A DNA stretch of 64,000 bases, from positions 6,138,001 to 6,202,000 of the forward strand of contig NZ_CP025030.1 in assembly GCF_002812705.1 (NCBI RefSeq), written 5' to 3'. Under the pieces are notes generated by a model. It did not search any database and had not been told where the DNA came from. It was given only the letters and a program-made list of their open reading frames with translations. This DNA is from Achromobacter spanius. GTDB taxonomy: Bacteria; Pseudomonadota; Gammaproteobacteria; Burkholderiales; Burkholderiaceae_B. Shown here in pieces: positions 9,112 through 18,730 of the stretch. The number at the start of each line of letters is the position of its first letter. Positions within the stretch are counted from its first letter, which is position 1. Position numbers and translations under genes: made by a program.

Positions 9112-10422
9112 TTAACGCTTGTCCATCGGGGGCACGTCGCGGGTGACCGAACCCGTGAAGAGCTGGCGCGGACGGCCGATCTTGTAGTCGGGATCCGACA
9201 GCATTTCGTTCCACTGGGCAATCCAGCCCACCGTGCGGGCCAGCGCGAAGATGGCCGTGAACAGCGAGGTCGGGATGCCGATGGCGCGCTGGACGATACC
9301 CGAGTAGAAGTCCACGTTCGGGTACAGCTTGCGCTGGACGAAGTACGGATCCGACAGGGCGATGCGTTCCAGTTCCATGGCCAGCTTGAACAGCGGGTCG
9401 TTTTCCAGGCCCAGGGCCGAGAGCACTTCCTTGCAGGTTTCCTGCATCAGCTTGGCGCGCGGGTCGTAGTTCTTGTAGACGCGGTGGCCAAAGCCCATCA
9501 GGCGCACGCCCGAGTTCTTGTCCTTGACCTTCTCCATGAACTCACCGACCTTGTCGATGCCGCCGTTGGCTTGCAGCTCTTCCAGCATTTGCAGGCAAGC
9601 TTCGTTGGCGCCGCCGTGAGCCGGGCCCCACAGGCAAGCCACGCCGGCCGAGATGGCGGCAAACGGGTTGGTGCCCGACGAACCGCACAGGCGCACGGTG
9701 GAGGTCGATGCGTTTTGCTCGTGGTCGGCGTGCAGGATGAAGATGCGGTCCAGCGCGCGTTCAACGACTTCATTGACCTTGTAGTCTTCGCACGGCGTGG
9801 CGAACATCATGCGCAGGAAGTTGCCCGTGTAGGACAGGTCGTTCTGCGGATAGATGAACGGTTGGCCTTGCGAGTACTTGTACGCCATCGCAACCAGCGT
9901 CGGCATCTTGGCGATCAGGCGGATGGCCGAGATGTGGCGATGCTGCGGGTTCGTGATGTCGGTGGAGTCGTGGTAGAACGCGGACAGCGCGCCAACCAGA
10001 CCCGTCAGCACGGCCATCGGGTGCGCGTCGCGGCGGAAGCCACGCAGGAAGAAGTGCAGTTGCTCGTTGACCATCGTGTGATGGGTCACTTGCGAGTCGA
10101 AGTCGGCCTTCTGTTCCTGGTTCGGCAGATCGCCGTTCAGGATCAGGTAGCAGATGTCCATGAAGTCGCAGTTGACGGCCAATTGCTCGATGGGGAAGCC
10201 GCGGTACAGCAGTTCGCCCTTGTCGCCGTCGATGTACGTGATGCCCGACTCGCAAGCCGCGGTGGACATGAAGCCGGGGTCAAACGTAAACATGCCCGTC
10301 TGGCCATACAGCTTGCGGATGTCGATCACATCCGGACCGACCGTGCCCTTGTAGACAGGGAACTCAATGGGTGCGCTGCCATCCGAGAAGGATAGAGTGG
10401 CTTTTTTGTCAGACAGGTTCAT
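9112..10422 (-). CDS. gltA: Citrate synthase
   Basis: This protein of 436 residues condenses oxaloacetate and acetyl-CoA to citrate, the first step of the TCA cycle. It has the length and sequence of the hexameric gram-negative type ([20 protein letters not shown], then the catalytic-histidine region [15 protein letters not shown] and [14 protein letters not shown]). I start at ATG 10422 (MNLSDKK), which has GAGAGGAA at good spacing; a GTG five codons upstream overlaps that site. It is the last gene of the sdhCDAB-sdhE-gltA cluster and is followed by a strong terminator. Confidence 0.97.
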   Translation of the reverse strand: MNLSDKKATLSFSDGSAPIEFPVYKGTVGPDVIDIRKLYGQTGMFTFDPGFMSTAACESGITYIDGDKGELLYRGFPIEQLAVNCDFMDICYLILNGDLPNQEQKADFDSQVTHHTMVNEQLHFFLRGFRRDAHPMAVLTGLVGALSAFYHDSTDITNPQHRHISAIRLIAKMPTLVAMAYKYSQGQPFIYPQNDLSYTGNFLRMMFATPCEDYKVNEVVERALDRIFILHADHEQNASTSTVRLCGSSGTNPFAAISAGVACLWGPAHGGANEACLQMLEELQANGGIDKVGEFMEKVKDKNSGVRLMGFGHRVYKNYDPRAKLMQETCKEVLSALGLENDPLFKLAMELERIALSDPYFVQRKLYPNVDFYSGIVQRAIGIPTSLFTAIFALARTVGWIAQWNEMLSDPDYKIGRPRQLFTGSVTRDVPPMDKR

Positions 10423-10442
10423 GTTTATTCCTCTCACATTAA

Positions 10443-10703
10443 TCAGAGTGCGCGCATCTGGCCAATAATGCCCCGAAGCCTGGGGGTGTCCAGGTCGCCT
10501 TCGAGTTCCTTGCGGGCCAGCAGCAGGTCGAGAAGATCGTTGTCTCCCATCTCGAAAAGCTGGGTCAATGCGGCCACATCATCATCGGTAAGTTCGGCCT
10601 CGTAAGCGTCAAGATACCGAGTGATGATCAAGTCGTTTTCGAGCAGGCCGCGGCGCGCCCGCCAACGCAGACGCGCCCGCTCCAGTTCAGTTAGCCTGCT
10701 CAT
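10443..10703 (-). CDS. sdhE: Succinate dehydrogenase FAD assembly factor SdhE
   Basis: This small protein of 86 residues belongs to the SdhE/SDHAF2 family, which promotes covalent flavinylation of SdhA. The conserved RGxxE region is visible as [11 protein letters not shown] near residue 16, with the family pattern [13 protein letters not shown] further on. Its place between sdhB and gltA supports the call. Confidence 0.92.
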   Translation of the reverse strand: MSRLTELERARLRWRARRGLLENDLIITRYLDAYEAELTDDDVAALTQLFEMGDNDLLDLLLARKELEGDLDTPRLRGIIGQMRAL

Positions 10704-10740
10704 CGTTACACCATAAAAACAAAAGTCTTCACACTAGAAA

Positions 10741-11457
10741 CTAGACCGTGCGGCGAACCATCAGTTCCTTGATCTTGCCGATTGCCTTGGTCGGGTTCAG
10801 CCCCTTGGGACAGACGTCGACGCAGTTCATGATGGTGTGGCAACGGAACAAGCGGTACGGATCTTCCAGGTTGTCCAGACGCTCGCCGGTGGCTTCGTCG
10901 CGGCTGTCCGCGATGAAACGATAGGCTTGCAGCAGGCCGGCCGGGCCGACGAACTTGTCCGGGTTCCACCAGAAAGACGGGCAGGAAGTGGAACAGCACG
11001 CGCACAGGATGCACTCGTACAGGCCGTCCAATTCTTCGCGTGCCTCGGGCGACTGCAGGCGCTCTTTTTCGGGCGGCGGCGCGTCGTTGATGAGGTACGG
11101 ACGAATCGAGTGGTACTGGTTGAAGAAGTGCGTCATGTCCACGATCAGGTCGCGGATGACGGGCAGGCCCGGCAGCGGACGCAGAACGATGGGTTCCTTC
11201 AATTCGCGCAGGTTCGTCGTGCAGGCCAGACCGTTCTTGCCGTTGATGTTCATGGCGTCCGAACCGCACACGCCTTCACGGCACGAGCGGCGCAGGGCCA
11301 GGCTGTCATCGACGTCGTTCTTGATGCGCACCAGCGCATCAAGCAGCATCTTGTCGGTAGGCTGGAGTTCAACGTCCAGCTTCTGCATGTACGGGCGCTC
11401 GTCCTTGTCCGGATCGTAGCGGTAGATTTCGAACTTGACGATTCTCTTGGTGCTCAT
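10741..11457 (-). CDS. sdhB: Succinate dehydrogenase iron-sulfur subunit
   Basis: This subunit of 238 residues passes electrons from the flavoprotein to ubiquinone in complex II. Cysteine clusters for the three iron-sulfur centres are all visible: [14 protein letters not shown] with a later Cys for the 2Fe-2S centre, [16 protein letters not shown] for the 4Fe-4S centre, and [17 protein letters not shown] for the remaining ligands. It lies 18 bp after sdhA on the same strand. Confidence 0.97.
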   Translation of the reverse strand: MSTKRIVKFEIYRYDPDKDERPYMQKLDVELQPTDKMLLDALVRIKNDVDDSLALRRSCREGVCGSDAMNINGKNGLACTTNLRELKEPIVLRPLPGLPVIRDLIVDMTHFFNQYHSIRPYLINDAPPPEKERLQSPEAREELDGLYECILCACCSTSCPSFWWNPDKFVGPAGLLQAYRFIADSRDEATGERLDNLEDPYRLFRCHTIMNCVDVCPKGLNPTKAIGKIKELMVRRTV

Positions 11458-11475
11458 AATGGGCTCTATCCGGAC

Positions 11476-13242
11476 TTAGAAGGTACGCGCCTTGGGCGGG
11501 AAGGACTCAACGGTGAGCGGCTTCATCTGCACAGGCTTGTAATCCAGGCGGCTGCCTTCGGAATACCACAGCGTGTGCTTCAGCCAGTTCTCGTCGTCGC
11601 GCGTCGGGTGGTCGTCCAGCGCGTGAGCGCCACGGCTTTCCGTACGGGCAGCGGCCGACTTGATCGTGGCGCGGGCCACTTCGGTCATGTTGGCCAGTTC
11701 CAGCGCTTCGACGCGCGCGGTGTTGAACACCTTGGACTTGTCCTTGAAGTAGATGTTGTCGGCGGTTTTGGCCAGATCTTCGATCTGGGTCACGCCTTCG
11801 TTCAGCAGTTCCAGCGTGCGGAACACGCCGCAGTGGCGCTGCATCGAGAAGCGGATGGCATTGCCGACGTCTTGCGTCTTTTCGCCCGACGTGCGCGATT
11901 CCAACTTGTTCACGCGGTCCAGCGAGAATTCCACGGCTTGCTTCGGCAGTTCCTGGTGCGCACGCTGGCGCTCCGGGTGCGAATTCACGATGTGGTTGCC
12001 GGTGGCGCGGCCGAACACGATCAGGTCCAGCAGCGAGTTCGTGCCCAGGCGGTTGGCGCCGTGCACCGACACCGCGGCGCATTCGCCGATGGCGTACAGG
12101 CCGTTGACGACCTTGTTCTCGCCGTTTTCGCGCGAGAGCACCTGGCCGTGGTAGTTGGCCGGAATGCCGCCCATCTGGTAGTGAATGGTCGGGACGACGG
12201 GGATCGGTTCCTTGATCGGGTCGACGTTGCCGAACTTGATGGCAATTTCGCGGATCGAGGGCAGACGCTTGTTAATGACGTCGGCGCCCAGGTGGTCCAG
12301 CTTCAGCACAACGTAGCTGCCGTCCGGACCGCAACCGCGGCCTTCCTTGATTTCCTGGTCCATCGAGCGGGACACGAAGTCACGCGGGGCCAAGTCTTTC
12401 AGCGTGGGCGCATAGCGCTCCATGAAGCGTTCGCCATCCTTGTTCAACAGGATGCCGCCTTCGCCACGCACGCCTTCGGTGATCAGCACGCCCGCGCCGG
12501 CCACGCCGGTCGGGTGGAATTGCCAGAACTCCATGTCTTGCAGCGGGATGCCCGCGCGCGCCGCCATGCCCAGGCCGTCACCGGTGTTGATGAAGGCGTT
12601 GGTGGAAGCGGCCCAGATACGGCCGGCGCCGCCGGTGGCCAGCACCGTGGTCTTGGCTTCCAGGATGTAGATTTCGCCCGTTTCCATTTCCAGGGCGGTC
12701 ACGCCGACAACGTCGCCGGCTTCGTTGCGCAGCAGGTCCAGCGCCATCCATTCGACGAAAAACTGGGTGCGCGCGGCAACGTTGCGCTGGTAGAGCGTGT
12801 GCAACAGCGCGTGGCCGGTGCGGTCGGCGGCGGCACAGGCGCGCTGCACGGGCTTTTCACCGAAGTTGGCGGTGTGGCCGCCGAACGGACGCTGGTAGAT
12901 CGTGCCGTCGGGGTTGCGGTCAAACGGCATGCCGAAGTGCTCGAGCTCGTACACGGCGTTCGGCGCTTCACGGCACATGAATTCGATGGCGTCCTGGTCG
13001 CCCAGCCAATCCGACCCCTTGACGGTGTCGTACATGTGCCAGTACCAGTTGTCTTCGCTCATGTTGCCCAGCGAGGCGCTCACGCCGCCCTGTGCGGCAA
13101 CGGTGTGCGAACGCGTGGGGAACACTTTGGACAGCACGGCAACGGACAGCCCCGCTTGGGACAGTTGCAGCGAACAACGCATGCCGGCTCCACCGGCGCC
13201 AACGACCACCACATCAAACTGGCGGCGCGGCAAGGATTTCAT
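11476..13242 (-). CDS. sdhA: Succinate dehydrogenase flavoprotein subunit
   Basis: This subunit of 588 residues oxidises succinate to fumarate with covalently bound FAD. The FAD-binding start FDVVVVGAGGAGMRCSLQL and the histidine region SHTVAAQGGVSASLGN (site of flavin attachment) are clear. PTIHYQMGGIP and HGANRLGTNSLLDL are typical of the family. I start at ATG 13242 (MKSLPRRQ); a GTG at 13254, four codons upstream, is possible and would nearly touch the sdhD stop. It is part of sdhCDAB. Confidence 0.97.
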   Translation of the reverse strand: MKSLPRRQFDVVVVGAGGAGMRCSLQLSQAGLSVAVLSKVFPTRSHTVAAQGGVSASLGNMSEDNWYWHMYDTVKGSDWLGDQDAIEFMCREAPNAVYELEHFGMPFDRNPDGTIYQRPFGGHTANFGEKPVQRACAAADRTGHALLHTLYQRNVAARTQFFVEWMALDLLRNEAGDVVGVTALEMETGEIYILEAKTTVLATGGAGRIWAASTNAFINTGDGLGMAARAGIPLQDMEFWQFHPTGVAGAGVLITEGVRGEGGILLNKDGERFMERYAPTLKDLAPRDFVSRSMDQEIKEGRGCGPDGSYVVLKLDHLGADVINKRLPSIREIAIKFGNVDPIKEPIPVVPTIHYQMGGIPANYHGQVLSRENGENKVVNGLYAIGECAAVSVHGANRLGTNSLLDLIVFGRATGNHIVNSHPERQRAHQELPKQAVEFSLDRVNKLESRTSGEKTQDVGNAIRFSMQRHCGVFRTLELLNEGVTQIEDLAKTADNIYFKDKSKVFNTARVEALELANMTEVARATIKSAAARTESRGAHALDDHPTRDDENWLKHTLWYSEGSRLDYKPVQMKPLTVESFPPKARTF

Positions 13243-13257
13243 GACAGAGACCACGGC

Positions 13258-13641
13258 TTAAATGCTCCAGAGGATTTGCGCGAAGTAAACGACCGTACCG
13301 ATCAGCCAGAGGATCGTCAGCACTTGCAGCAGCAGGCGCAGGCCCACCGGCTTGACGTAGTCCATCCAGATGTCGCGCACGCCAATCCAGGCATGCCAGG
13401 CCAACGCAATGAATGCAAGGGAGGCCAGGATCTGGCCAACCGGAATGAAGCCCACGTAGAAATTGAACAGCTTGACCCAGTGTTCATACGTGAAGGCAGG
13501 CATCATCAAGATGCCAACGAGCAGCACCAGCGTATACACGGCCATGATGACGGCGGTGATGCGCTGAATGATGAAATCCATGACGCCATAGTGCGCGCCG
13601 ACGACCAGGCGCTTGGGTCCGTAGTTTTTAGCGGCGGCCAT
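13258..13641 (-). CDS. sdhD: Succinate dehydrogenase membrane anchor subunit
   Basis: This protein of 127 residues has three hydrophobic helices and the conserved pattern HAWIGVRDIWMDYVKP, typical of SdhD. With SdhC it anchors the enzyme and forms the heme b and quinone site. It abuts sdhC with no spacer (stop of sdhC at 13642, start at 13641), which suggests translational coupling. Confidence 0.93.
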   Translation of the reverse strand: MAAAKNYGPKRLVVGAHYGVMDFIIQRITAVIMAVYTLVLLVGILMMPAFTYEHWVKLFNFYVGFIPVGQILASLAFIALAWHAWIGVRDIWMDYVKPVGLRLLLQVLTILWLIGTVVYFAQILWSI

Positions 13642-14058
13642 TTACAGCACTCCGAACAGTTTGAGACCGAACACCAGCGTCAGCGCCAGGCTGACACCGA
13701 AAACCACGCCGGCGCTTTTCTTGGCCGACAGCTTGTCGATACCGATGTGCAGGTCAAGCAGCAGGTAGCGGATGCCGGCACAGAAGTGATGCAGGTAGCC
13801 CCAGACGAGGACCAGGAAAACAAGCTTGACGATCGGGTTGGCCGCGATGGAGGCGATCCAGGCGAACGTTTGCGGTGCGGCCACGCTTGCTGCGAACAGC
13901 GGCACGATGACCAAGGGCAAACAGAGGAACAGCAAAATGCCGCTGATGCGGTGCAGGATGGACAGCTTGCCGGCCAGGGGCAGGCGATAGGAGAACGCAA
14001 CTTGGGCAAGCCCAATATTGCGAAACTGCGGACGTGGCTTGGCAGCGGTGTCGGACAT
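13642..14058 (-). CDS. sdhC: Succinate dehydrogenase cytochrome b556 subunit
   Basis: This protein of 138 residues has three membrane helices. The signature HRISGILLFLCLPL and the heme-ligand region GYLHHFCAGIRYLLLDLHIG identify SdhC. It is the first structural gene of the sdh operon and has a good candidate promoter within 110 bp upstream. Confidence 0.95.
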   Translation of the reverse strand: MSDTAAKPRPQFRNIGLAQVAFSYRLPLAGKLSILHRISGILLFLCLPLVIVPLFAASVAAPQTFAWIASIAANPIVKLVFLVLVWGYLHHFCAGIRYLLLDLHIGIDKLSAKKSAGVVFGVSLALTLVFGLKLFGVL

Positions 14059-14130
14059 GACGGCCTCGGTGTTTCTGAACTAGGGAATCGTGACGGCGAA
14101 AGTGCCGTGGCCCTTTCGGGCAAACACGCT

Positions 14131-14160
14131 ATTATCGCCCAGAGATTGGGTTGGTATCAA
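14131..14160 (-). promoter_or_regulatory. Candidate sigma-70 promoter of sdhC
   Basis: On the minus strand TTGATA (14160-14155) and GATAAT (14136-14131) are separated by 18 bp, in the gap between the GntR regulator gene and sdhC. This would let sdh-gltA be expressed apart from the regulator. Confidence 0.6.
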
Positions 14161-14179
14161 ATCGTAGTTAAAAAGCTCA

Positions 14180-14959
14180 TCAATTCAGACTATTGCGGTA
14201 GTGGTATCGATCGGTCAAGTACAAACCCCGGCGGATTTCCATGGGGCGGTCACCATAGGTGTAAGACACCCGATCTACCTGCAACAACGGCGTGCCGGCG
14301 GAAACATTAAGCAGCGGACAGACTTCGGCCGGCGCGATCACCGCGCGCAGCTTCTCGTCCGCGCGCACCATGCTCACGCCGAACTCGGATTCAAACAGAC
14401 CATAGAGCGGCGCCTTGTTGGCGGTCAGCAGTTCTAGGGTGAGTCCACGGAAAATGGAACCGGGCAGCCAGATGTCGTCCACCACGGTAGGTGTCTGCCC
14501 CATGGACAGCAGGCGGCGGATCATCACGACGGTTTCGCCGGCCCGAAGGTCCAGGGCGCGCGCGATCTCGGCGGGCGCGCGCAGGCGCCGGCATTCCAGG
14601 ATGCGGCTTTCCGCGCGGCCGGCCTCGCCTTCTTCATCGGCGGCCAGGCGCAGAAAACGGTAGCGCACGCGGGCTTCGTGGTGGGTGGCGACAAAGGTGC
14701 CCTTGCCTTGGCGACGCAGCAGCATGTGCTCGGCGGCCAACTCATCAACCGCCTTGCGCACCGTACCCTGGCTGACCTGAAAACGGGCAGCCAGATCGAT
14801 TTCGCTGGGGATGAGTTCACCGGGCTTCCATTCCCCGCGCTCAAGGCTTTGAACGAGCAGATCCTTGATCTGGCGATAGAGCGGACTGAAAGCGGCTCCC
14901 TCGCCCGTTGAACGGGCGGCGCGTGTGCGTAAGGAGGTTTCGGGCCGAGGCTCTGCCAT
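14180..14959 (-). CDS. GntR family regulator (HutC subfamily) next to TCA genes
   Basis: This protein of 259 residues has a GntR winged helix (SPLYRQIKDLLVQSLERGEW, then SEIDLAARFQVSQGTVRKAV) followed by a UTRA ligand-binding domain of about 150 residues. These repressors bind palindromes and respond to a metabolite. I start at ATG 14959 (MAEPRPETS), with AGAAGA upstream; further ATGs upstream in frame are less likely. It is transcribed away from mdh and toward sdhC, so it is a good candidate regulator of both. A palindrome in its upstream region is described separately. Confidence 0.88.
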   Translation of the reverse strand: MAEPRPETSLRTRAARSTGEGAAFSPLYRQIKDLLVQSLERGEWKPGELIPSEIDLAARFQVSQGTVRKAVDELAAEHMLLRRQGKGTFVATHHEARVRYRFLRLAADEEGEAGRAESRILECRRLRAPAEIARALDLRAGETVVMIRRLLSMGQTPTVVDDIWLPGSIFRGLTLELLTANKAPLYGLFESEFGVSMVRADEKLRAVIAPAEVCPLLNVSAGTPLLQVDRVSYTYGDRPMEIRRGLYLTDRYHYRNSLN

Positions 14960-15305
14960 GGATCTTCTTGAAAGTGTCATGTTCATCCGGATGATGGGAG
15001 GGCGGCGCAAACAAGATGCAAACGGGATGCAAACCCACATCCAAAATGCGCTGTCAGGGGGCACAAGATGCCGGGCTGCAACGCATTCGAATAAACGCTC
15101 TATTGTGGCATATCGGGCCAGACGCTGTCCAACGTCTTATGTCTTATATAAGATAGAAGAGCGTTTGACGCCCCCTGGAAATCGTTCTAGGATTCACGGC
15201 TGTCAGGGCCCCGCGCCGGCTTGCTTGTGCGCGCTGTTTTTGATGCCCCAACGATTACACTGATTGGTGAGATTTTTTCTCGCCAAACCATTACGGAGAA
15301 CGTCC
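14960..15305. promoter_or_regulatory. Divergent control region between GntR gene and mdh
   Basis: This 346-bp gap has no gene. It contains the palindrome TCTTATATAAGA at 15142-15153, preceded by a direct copy of GTCTTAT (15134-15140). The word GATGCAAAC occurs twice near 15016-15032. The palindrome is a candidate operator for the adjacent GntR protein. GGAGA lies just before the mdh start. Confidence 0.55.
15142..15153. promoter_or_regulatory. Palindrome TCTTATATAAGA, candidate GntR operator
   Basis: A perfect 12-bp palindrome about 150 bp upstream of mdh and 190 bp upstream of the divergent GntR gene. Its size and symmetry suit a GntR-family dimer; binding is inferred from position only. 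Confidence 0.55.
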
Positions 15306-16295
15306 ATGTCCAAGCCTGCCTTGCGTGTCGCCGTCACCGGCGCCGCCGGCCAAATCGGTTACGCACTGCTATTCCGCATCGCCTCCGGCGAAATGCTGGG
15401 TAAAGATCAACCCGTCATCCTGCAACTGCTGGAAATCCCCGACGAGAAAGCGCAAAAGGCCCTGAAGGGCGTCATCATGGAATTGGATGACTGCGCCTTC
15501 CCGCTGCTGCAGGAAGTGACCGCCCACAGCGACCCCCGCACCGCCTTCAAGGACGCCGACGTGGCCCTGCTGGTTGGCGCCCGTCCGCGCGGCCCCGGCA
15601 TGGAGCGCAAGGACCTGCTGTCCGTCAACGCCCAGATCTTCACGGCGCAGGGCAAGGCCCTGAACGACGTGGCCAGCCGCAACGTCAAGGTCCTGGTGGT
15701 GGGCAACCCCGCCAACACCAACGCCTACATCGCCATGAAGTCGGCACCGGACCTGCCGGCAAAGAACTTCACCGCCATGCTGCGCCTGGACCACAACCGC
15801 GCCCTGTCGCAGTTGTCGGCCAAGTCGGGCAAGCCGGTTGCCGACATCGAAAACCTGATCGTCTGGGGCAACCACTCGCCCACGATGTACCCGGATTTCC
15901 GTTTCGCCACCGTCGGCGGCGAGTCGCTCACCAAGCTCATCAACGATGACGCCTGGAACCGCGACACGTTCATCCCCACCGTCGGCAAGCGCGGCGCCGC
16001 CATCATCGAAGCCCGTGGCCTGTCCTCGGCCGCTTCGGCCGCCAACGCCGCCATCGACCACGTCCGCGACTGGGTCCTGGGCAGCAACGGCAAGTGGGTC
16101 ACGATGGGCGTTCCGTCGGACGGCTCGTATGGCATTCCGGAAGGCATCATCTACGGCGTGCCGGTCACGACCGAAAACGGTGAATACAAGCGTGTCGAAG
16201 GCCTGGAAATCGATGCCTTCTCGCGCGAGCGCCTGGACTTCACGCTGAAAGAGCTGCTGGAAGAGCGCGACGGCGTCAAGGACCTGCTGAAGTAA
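15306..16295 (+). CDS. mdh: Malate dehydrogenase
   Basis: This protein of 329 residues interconverts malate and oxaloacetate with NAD. It is the cytoplasmic type with the nucleotide-binding start [20 protein letters not shown], substrate arginines in [13 protein letters not shown], and [13 protein letters not shown]. The catalytic region is [15 protein letters not shown] start at ATG 15306 (MSKPALRV), preceded by GGAGA. It is followed by its own terminator, so it is probably a single-gene unit facing away from sdh. Confidence 0.97.
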   Translation: MSKPALRVAVTGAAGQIGYALLFRIASGEMLGKDQPVILQLLEIPDEKAQKALKGVIMELDDCAFPLLQEVTAHSDPRTAFKDADVALLVGARPRGPGMERKDLLSVNAQIFTAQGKALNDVASRNVKVLVVGNPANTNAYIAMKSAPDLPAKNFTAMLRLDHNRALSQLSAKSGKPVADIENLIVWGNHSPTMYPDFRFATVGGESLTKLINDDAWNRDTFIPTVGKRGAAIIEARGLSSAASAANAAIDHVRDWVLGSNGKWVTMGVPSDGSYGIPEGIIYGVPVTTENGEYKRVEGLEIDAFSRERLDFTLKELLEERDGVKDLLK

Positions 16296-16309
16296 GCAGC
16301 GCTTGAAAC

Positions 16310-16346
16310 AGAATTGGGCCCGTTGATGCGGGCCCAATTCTTCTGT
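16310..16346 (+). terminator. Terminator of mdh
   Basis: A perfect 12-bp stem, GAATTGGGCCCG (16311-16322) with CGGGCCCAATTC (16329-16340), has a 6-nt loop and a T-rich tail, 15 bp after the stop codon. Confidence 0.85.
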
Positions 16347-16473
16347 GTAGCGATCATGCCGAAACATACACCTGTCTCTTGGCCCGGCCGCGCCGGGATT
16401 GTCGCGTAGGGGACAGATTTATATTCCGGACCCGCGATAAGGTCGTGGGCTAGCCATAAGAACGGAGACCTCC

Positions 16474-17364
16474 ATGTCCAGACCCGAATCGCCCGGCGCC
16501 CTCTTCCGCCGCGCCCTTGCCGAAGAAAGCCCGCTGCAGATCATCGGCGCCATCAACGCCAACCACGCGCTGCTCGCCAAGCGCGCCGGCTACCGCGCCA
16601 TCTACCTGTCGGGCGGCGGCGTCGCGGCCGGCTCGCTGGGCTTGCCCGATCTGGGCATCAACACCATGGACGACGTGCTGACCGACGTGCGCCGCATCAC
16701 CGACGTGTGCGACGTGCCGCTGGTGGTGGACATCGATACCGGCTTCGGCCCGTCGGCGTTCAACATCGCCCGCACCGTCAAGAGCCTGATCAAGTTCGGC
16801 GCGGCCGCCTGCCACATCGAAGACCAGGTCGGCGCCAAGCGCTGCGGCCATCGTCCGGGCAAGGAAATCGTCACTACCGAAGAAATGGCCGACCGCGTCA
16901 AGGCCGCGGCCGATGCGCGCACCGACAGCGATTTCTACCTGATCGCCCGCACCGACGCCATTGCGTCGCACGGCGTGGACGCCGCGATCGAACGCGCGCT
17001 GGCCTGCGTGGAAGCCGGCGCCGACGCCATCTTCGCCGAAGCCGCCTACGACCTGCCCACCTATGACCGTTTTGTCAAAGCCGTGAAGGTGCCGGTGCTG
17101 GCCAACATCACCGAGTTCGGCAAGACGCCTCTGTTCAGCGTTGAAGAGCTCAAGAGCGTGGGCGTGGGCATGGTGCTGTACCCGCTGTCGGCCTTCCGCG
17201 CCATGAACAAGGCCGCCGAAGCCGTCTACACCGCCATTCGCCGCGACGGCCACCAGAAAAACGTGGTGGACCTGATGCAGACGCGCGACGAGCTGTACGA
17301 CCGCATCGGCTATCACGAATTCGAGTCCAAACTGGATGCGCTCTTCCAGAAGGGCAAAGCGTAA
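16474..17364 (+). CDS. prpB: 2-methylisocitrate lyase
   Basis: This protein of 296 residues splits 2-methylisocitrate into pyruvate and succinate, the last step of propionate breakdown by the methylcitrate cycle. The isocitrate lyase family catalytic motif KRCGHR is visible near residue 123, with the metal-site region [17 protein letters not shown] upstream. The start ATG 16474 has GGAGA at good spacing. prpC and prpD follow in order. No prpR or prpE lies in this window. Confidence 0.95.
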   Translation: MSRPESPGALFRRALAEESPLQIIGAINANHALLAKRAGYRAIYLSGGGVAAGSLGLPDLGINTMDDVLTDVRRITDVCDVPLVVDIDTGFGPSAFNIARTVKSLIKFGAAACHIEDQVGAKRCGHRPGKEIVTTEEMADRVKAAADARTDSDFYLIARTDAIASHGVDAAIERALACVEAGADAIFAEAAYDLPTYDRFVKAVKVPVLANITEFGKTPLFSVEELKSVGVGMVLYPLSAFRAMNKAAEAVYTAIRRDGHQKNVVDLMQTRDELYDRIGYHEFESKLDALFQKGKA

Positions 17365-17460
17365 TCCGCTGCGCCTTCGGTATCCGGCGCCGCGACACCC
17401 TCGCGGCGCCATGCTAGTTCCCCATTGCATCGACCACAGCGAAAGGAAAGGAGTAGAGAC

Positions 17461-18654
17461 ATGAGCACGGCTCCCAAAAAGCAAGAAGCCAAGCCGGATG
17501 CCAAGCCGGAAGAAAAAGCCGGTTTTAAACCCAAGAAGTCCGTTGCCCTGTCGGGCGTGGTCGCGGGCAACACCGCGCTGTGCACCGTCGGCCGCAGCGG
17601 CAACGACCTGCACTACCGTGGCTACGACATCCTGGACATCGCCCACACCAGCGAGTTCGAGGAAATTGCCCACCTGCTGGTCCACGGCAAGCTGCCCAAC
17701 AAGGCCGAACTGGCCGCGTACAAGCAAAAGCTGAAGAGCCTGCGCGGCCTGCCCGCCCAATTGCAAGTGGCGCTGGAAGCGCTGCCGGCATCCAGCCACC
17801 CCATGGACGTGATGCGCACCGCCGTGTCGGTGCTGGGCTGCGTGCTGCCTGAAAAAGACGACCACAACACTCCGGGCGCGCGCGACATCGCCGACCGCCT
17901 GATGGCCAACCTGGGGTCGGCCCTGCTGTACTGGTACCACTACAGCCACAACGGCCACATGATCGACGTGCAAACCGATGACGACAGCATTGGCGGCCAC
18001 TTCCTGCACTTGCTGCACGGCGAAAAGCCCAGCGACGAATGGGTCAAGGCGATGCACATCTCCTTGAACCTGTACGCCGAGCACGAGTTCAATGCGTCGA
18101 CCTTCACCGCGCGCGTCATCGCCGGCACGGGCTCGGACATGTTCTCGTCGATTGCCGGCGCCATCGGCGCGCTGCGCGGCCCCAAGCACGGCGGCGCCAA
18201 CGAAGTGGCGTTCGACGTGCAAAAGCGCTATGACACGCCGGACGAAGCCGAAGCCGACATCCGCCGCCGCGTCGAGGCCAAGGAAGTCATCATCGGCTTT
18301 GGCCACCCCGTCTACACCGTGTCCGACCCGCGCAACAAGGTCATCAAGGACGTGGCCAAGAAGCTGTCCAAGAAGGCCGGCAGCACCAAGATGTTCGACA
18401 TCGCCGAACGCCTGGAAACGGTCATGTGGGACATCAAGAAGATGTTCCCGAACCTGGACTGGTTCTCGGCCGTCAGCTATCACATGATGGGCGTGCCCAC
18501 CGCCATGTTCACCCCGCTGTTCGTCATCGCGCGCACGGCGGGTTGGTCGGCCCACATCATTGAGCAGCGCATCGACAACAAGATCATCCGCCCCACCGCC
18601 AACTACGTCGGCCCGGAAGATCAGAAGTTCGTGCCGCTGGACAAGCGCAAGTAA
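17461..18654 (+). CDS. prpC: 2-methylcitrate synthase
   Basis: This 397-residue enzyme condenses propionyl-CoA with oxaloacetate. It has the citrate synthase fold with catalytic histidines in [13 protein letters not shown] and [10 protein letters not shown] and the region [12 protein letters not shown]. Sequence and context separate it from gltA at 9112. The start is ATG 17461 with AAAGGAG upstream. The first 25 residues are rich in Lys, Glu and Pro and form an extension not needed by the core fold. Confidence 0.95.
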   Translation: MSTAPKKQEAKPDAKPEEKAGFKPKKSVALSGVVAGNTALCTVGRSGNDLHYRGYDILDIAHTSEFEEIAHLLVHGKLPNKAELAAYKQKLKSLRGLPAQLQVALEALPASSHPMDVMRTAVSVLGCVLPEKDDHNTPGARDIADRLMANLGSALLYWYHYSHNGHMIDVQTDDDSIGGHFLHLLHGEKPSDEWVKAMHISLNLYAEHEFNASTFTARVIAGTGSDMFSSIAGAIGALRGPKHGGANEVAFDVQKRYDTPDEAEADIRRRVEAKEVIIGFGHPVYTVSDPRNKVIKDVAKKLSKKAGSTKMFDIAERLETVMWDIKKMFPNLDWFSAVSYHMMGVPTAMFTPLFVIARTAGWSAHIIEQRIDNKIIRPTANYVGPEDQKFVPLDKRK

Positions 18655-18730
18655 GGCGGCCCGCAACCAGAACGAGAACAAGGCGCGGCATGGCCACCTG
18701 TATTCACTTCTTTACCAAGGAGGGTTCGCA

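Noticed and set aside
10837..14310. 1157-codon open frame on the plus strand across sdhB, sdhA, sdhD and sdhC
   Set aside because: It is antisense to four well-recognised genes, has no family resemblance and is rich in Arg/His/Val/Gly, as expected from GC-biased third codon positions read backwards.
16450..18681. 743-codon open frame on the minus strand opposite prpB and prpC
   Set aside because: The plus strand carries both enzymes with catalytic motifs, ribosome-binding sites and conserved order; the reverse frame has no recognisable domain.
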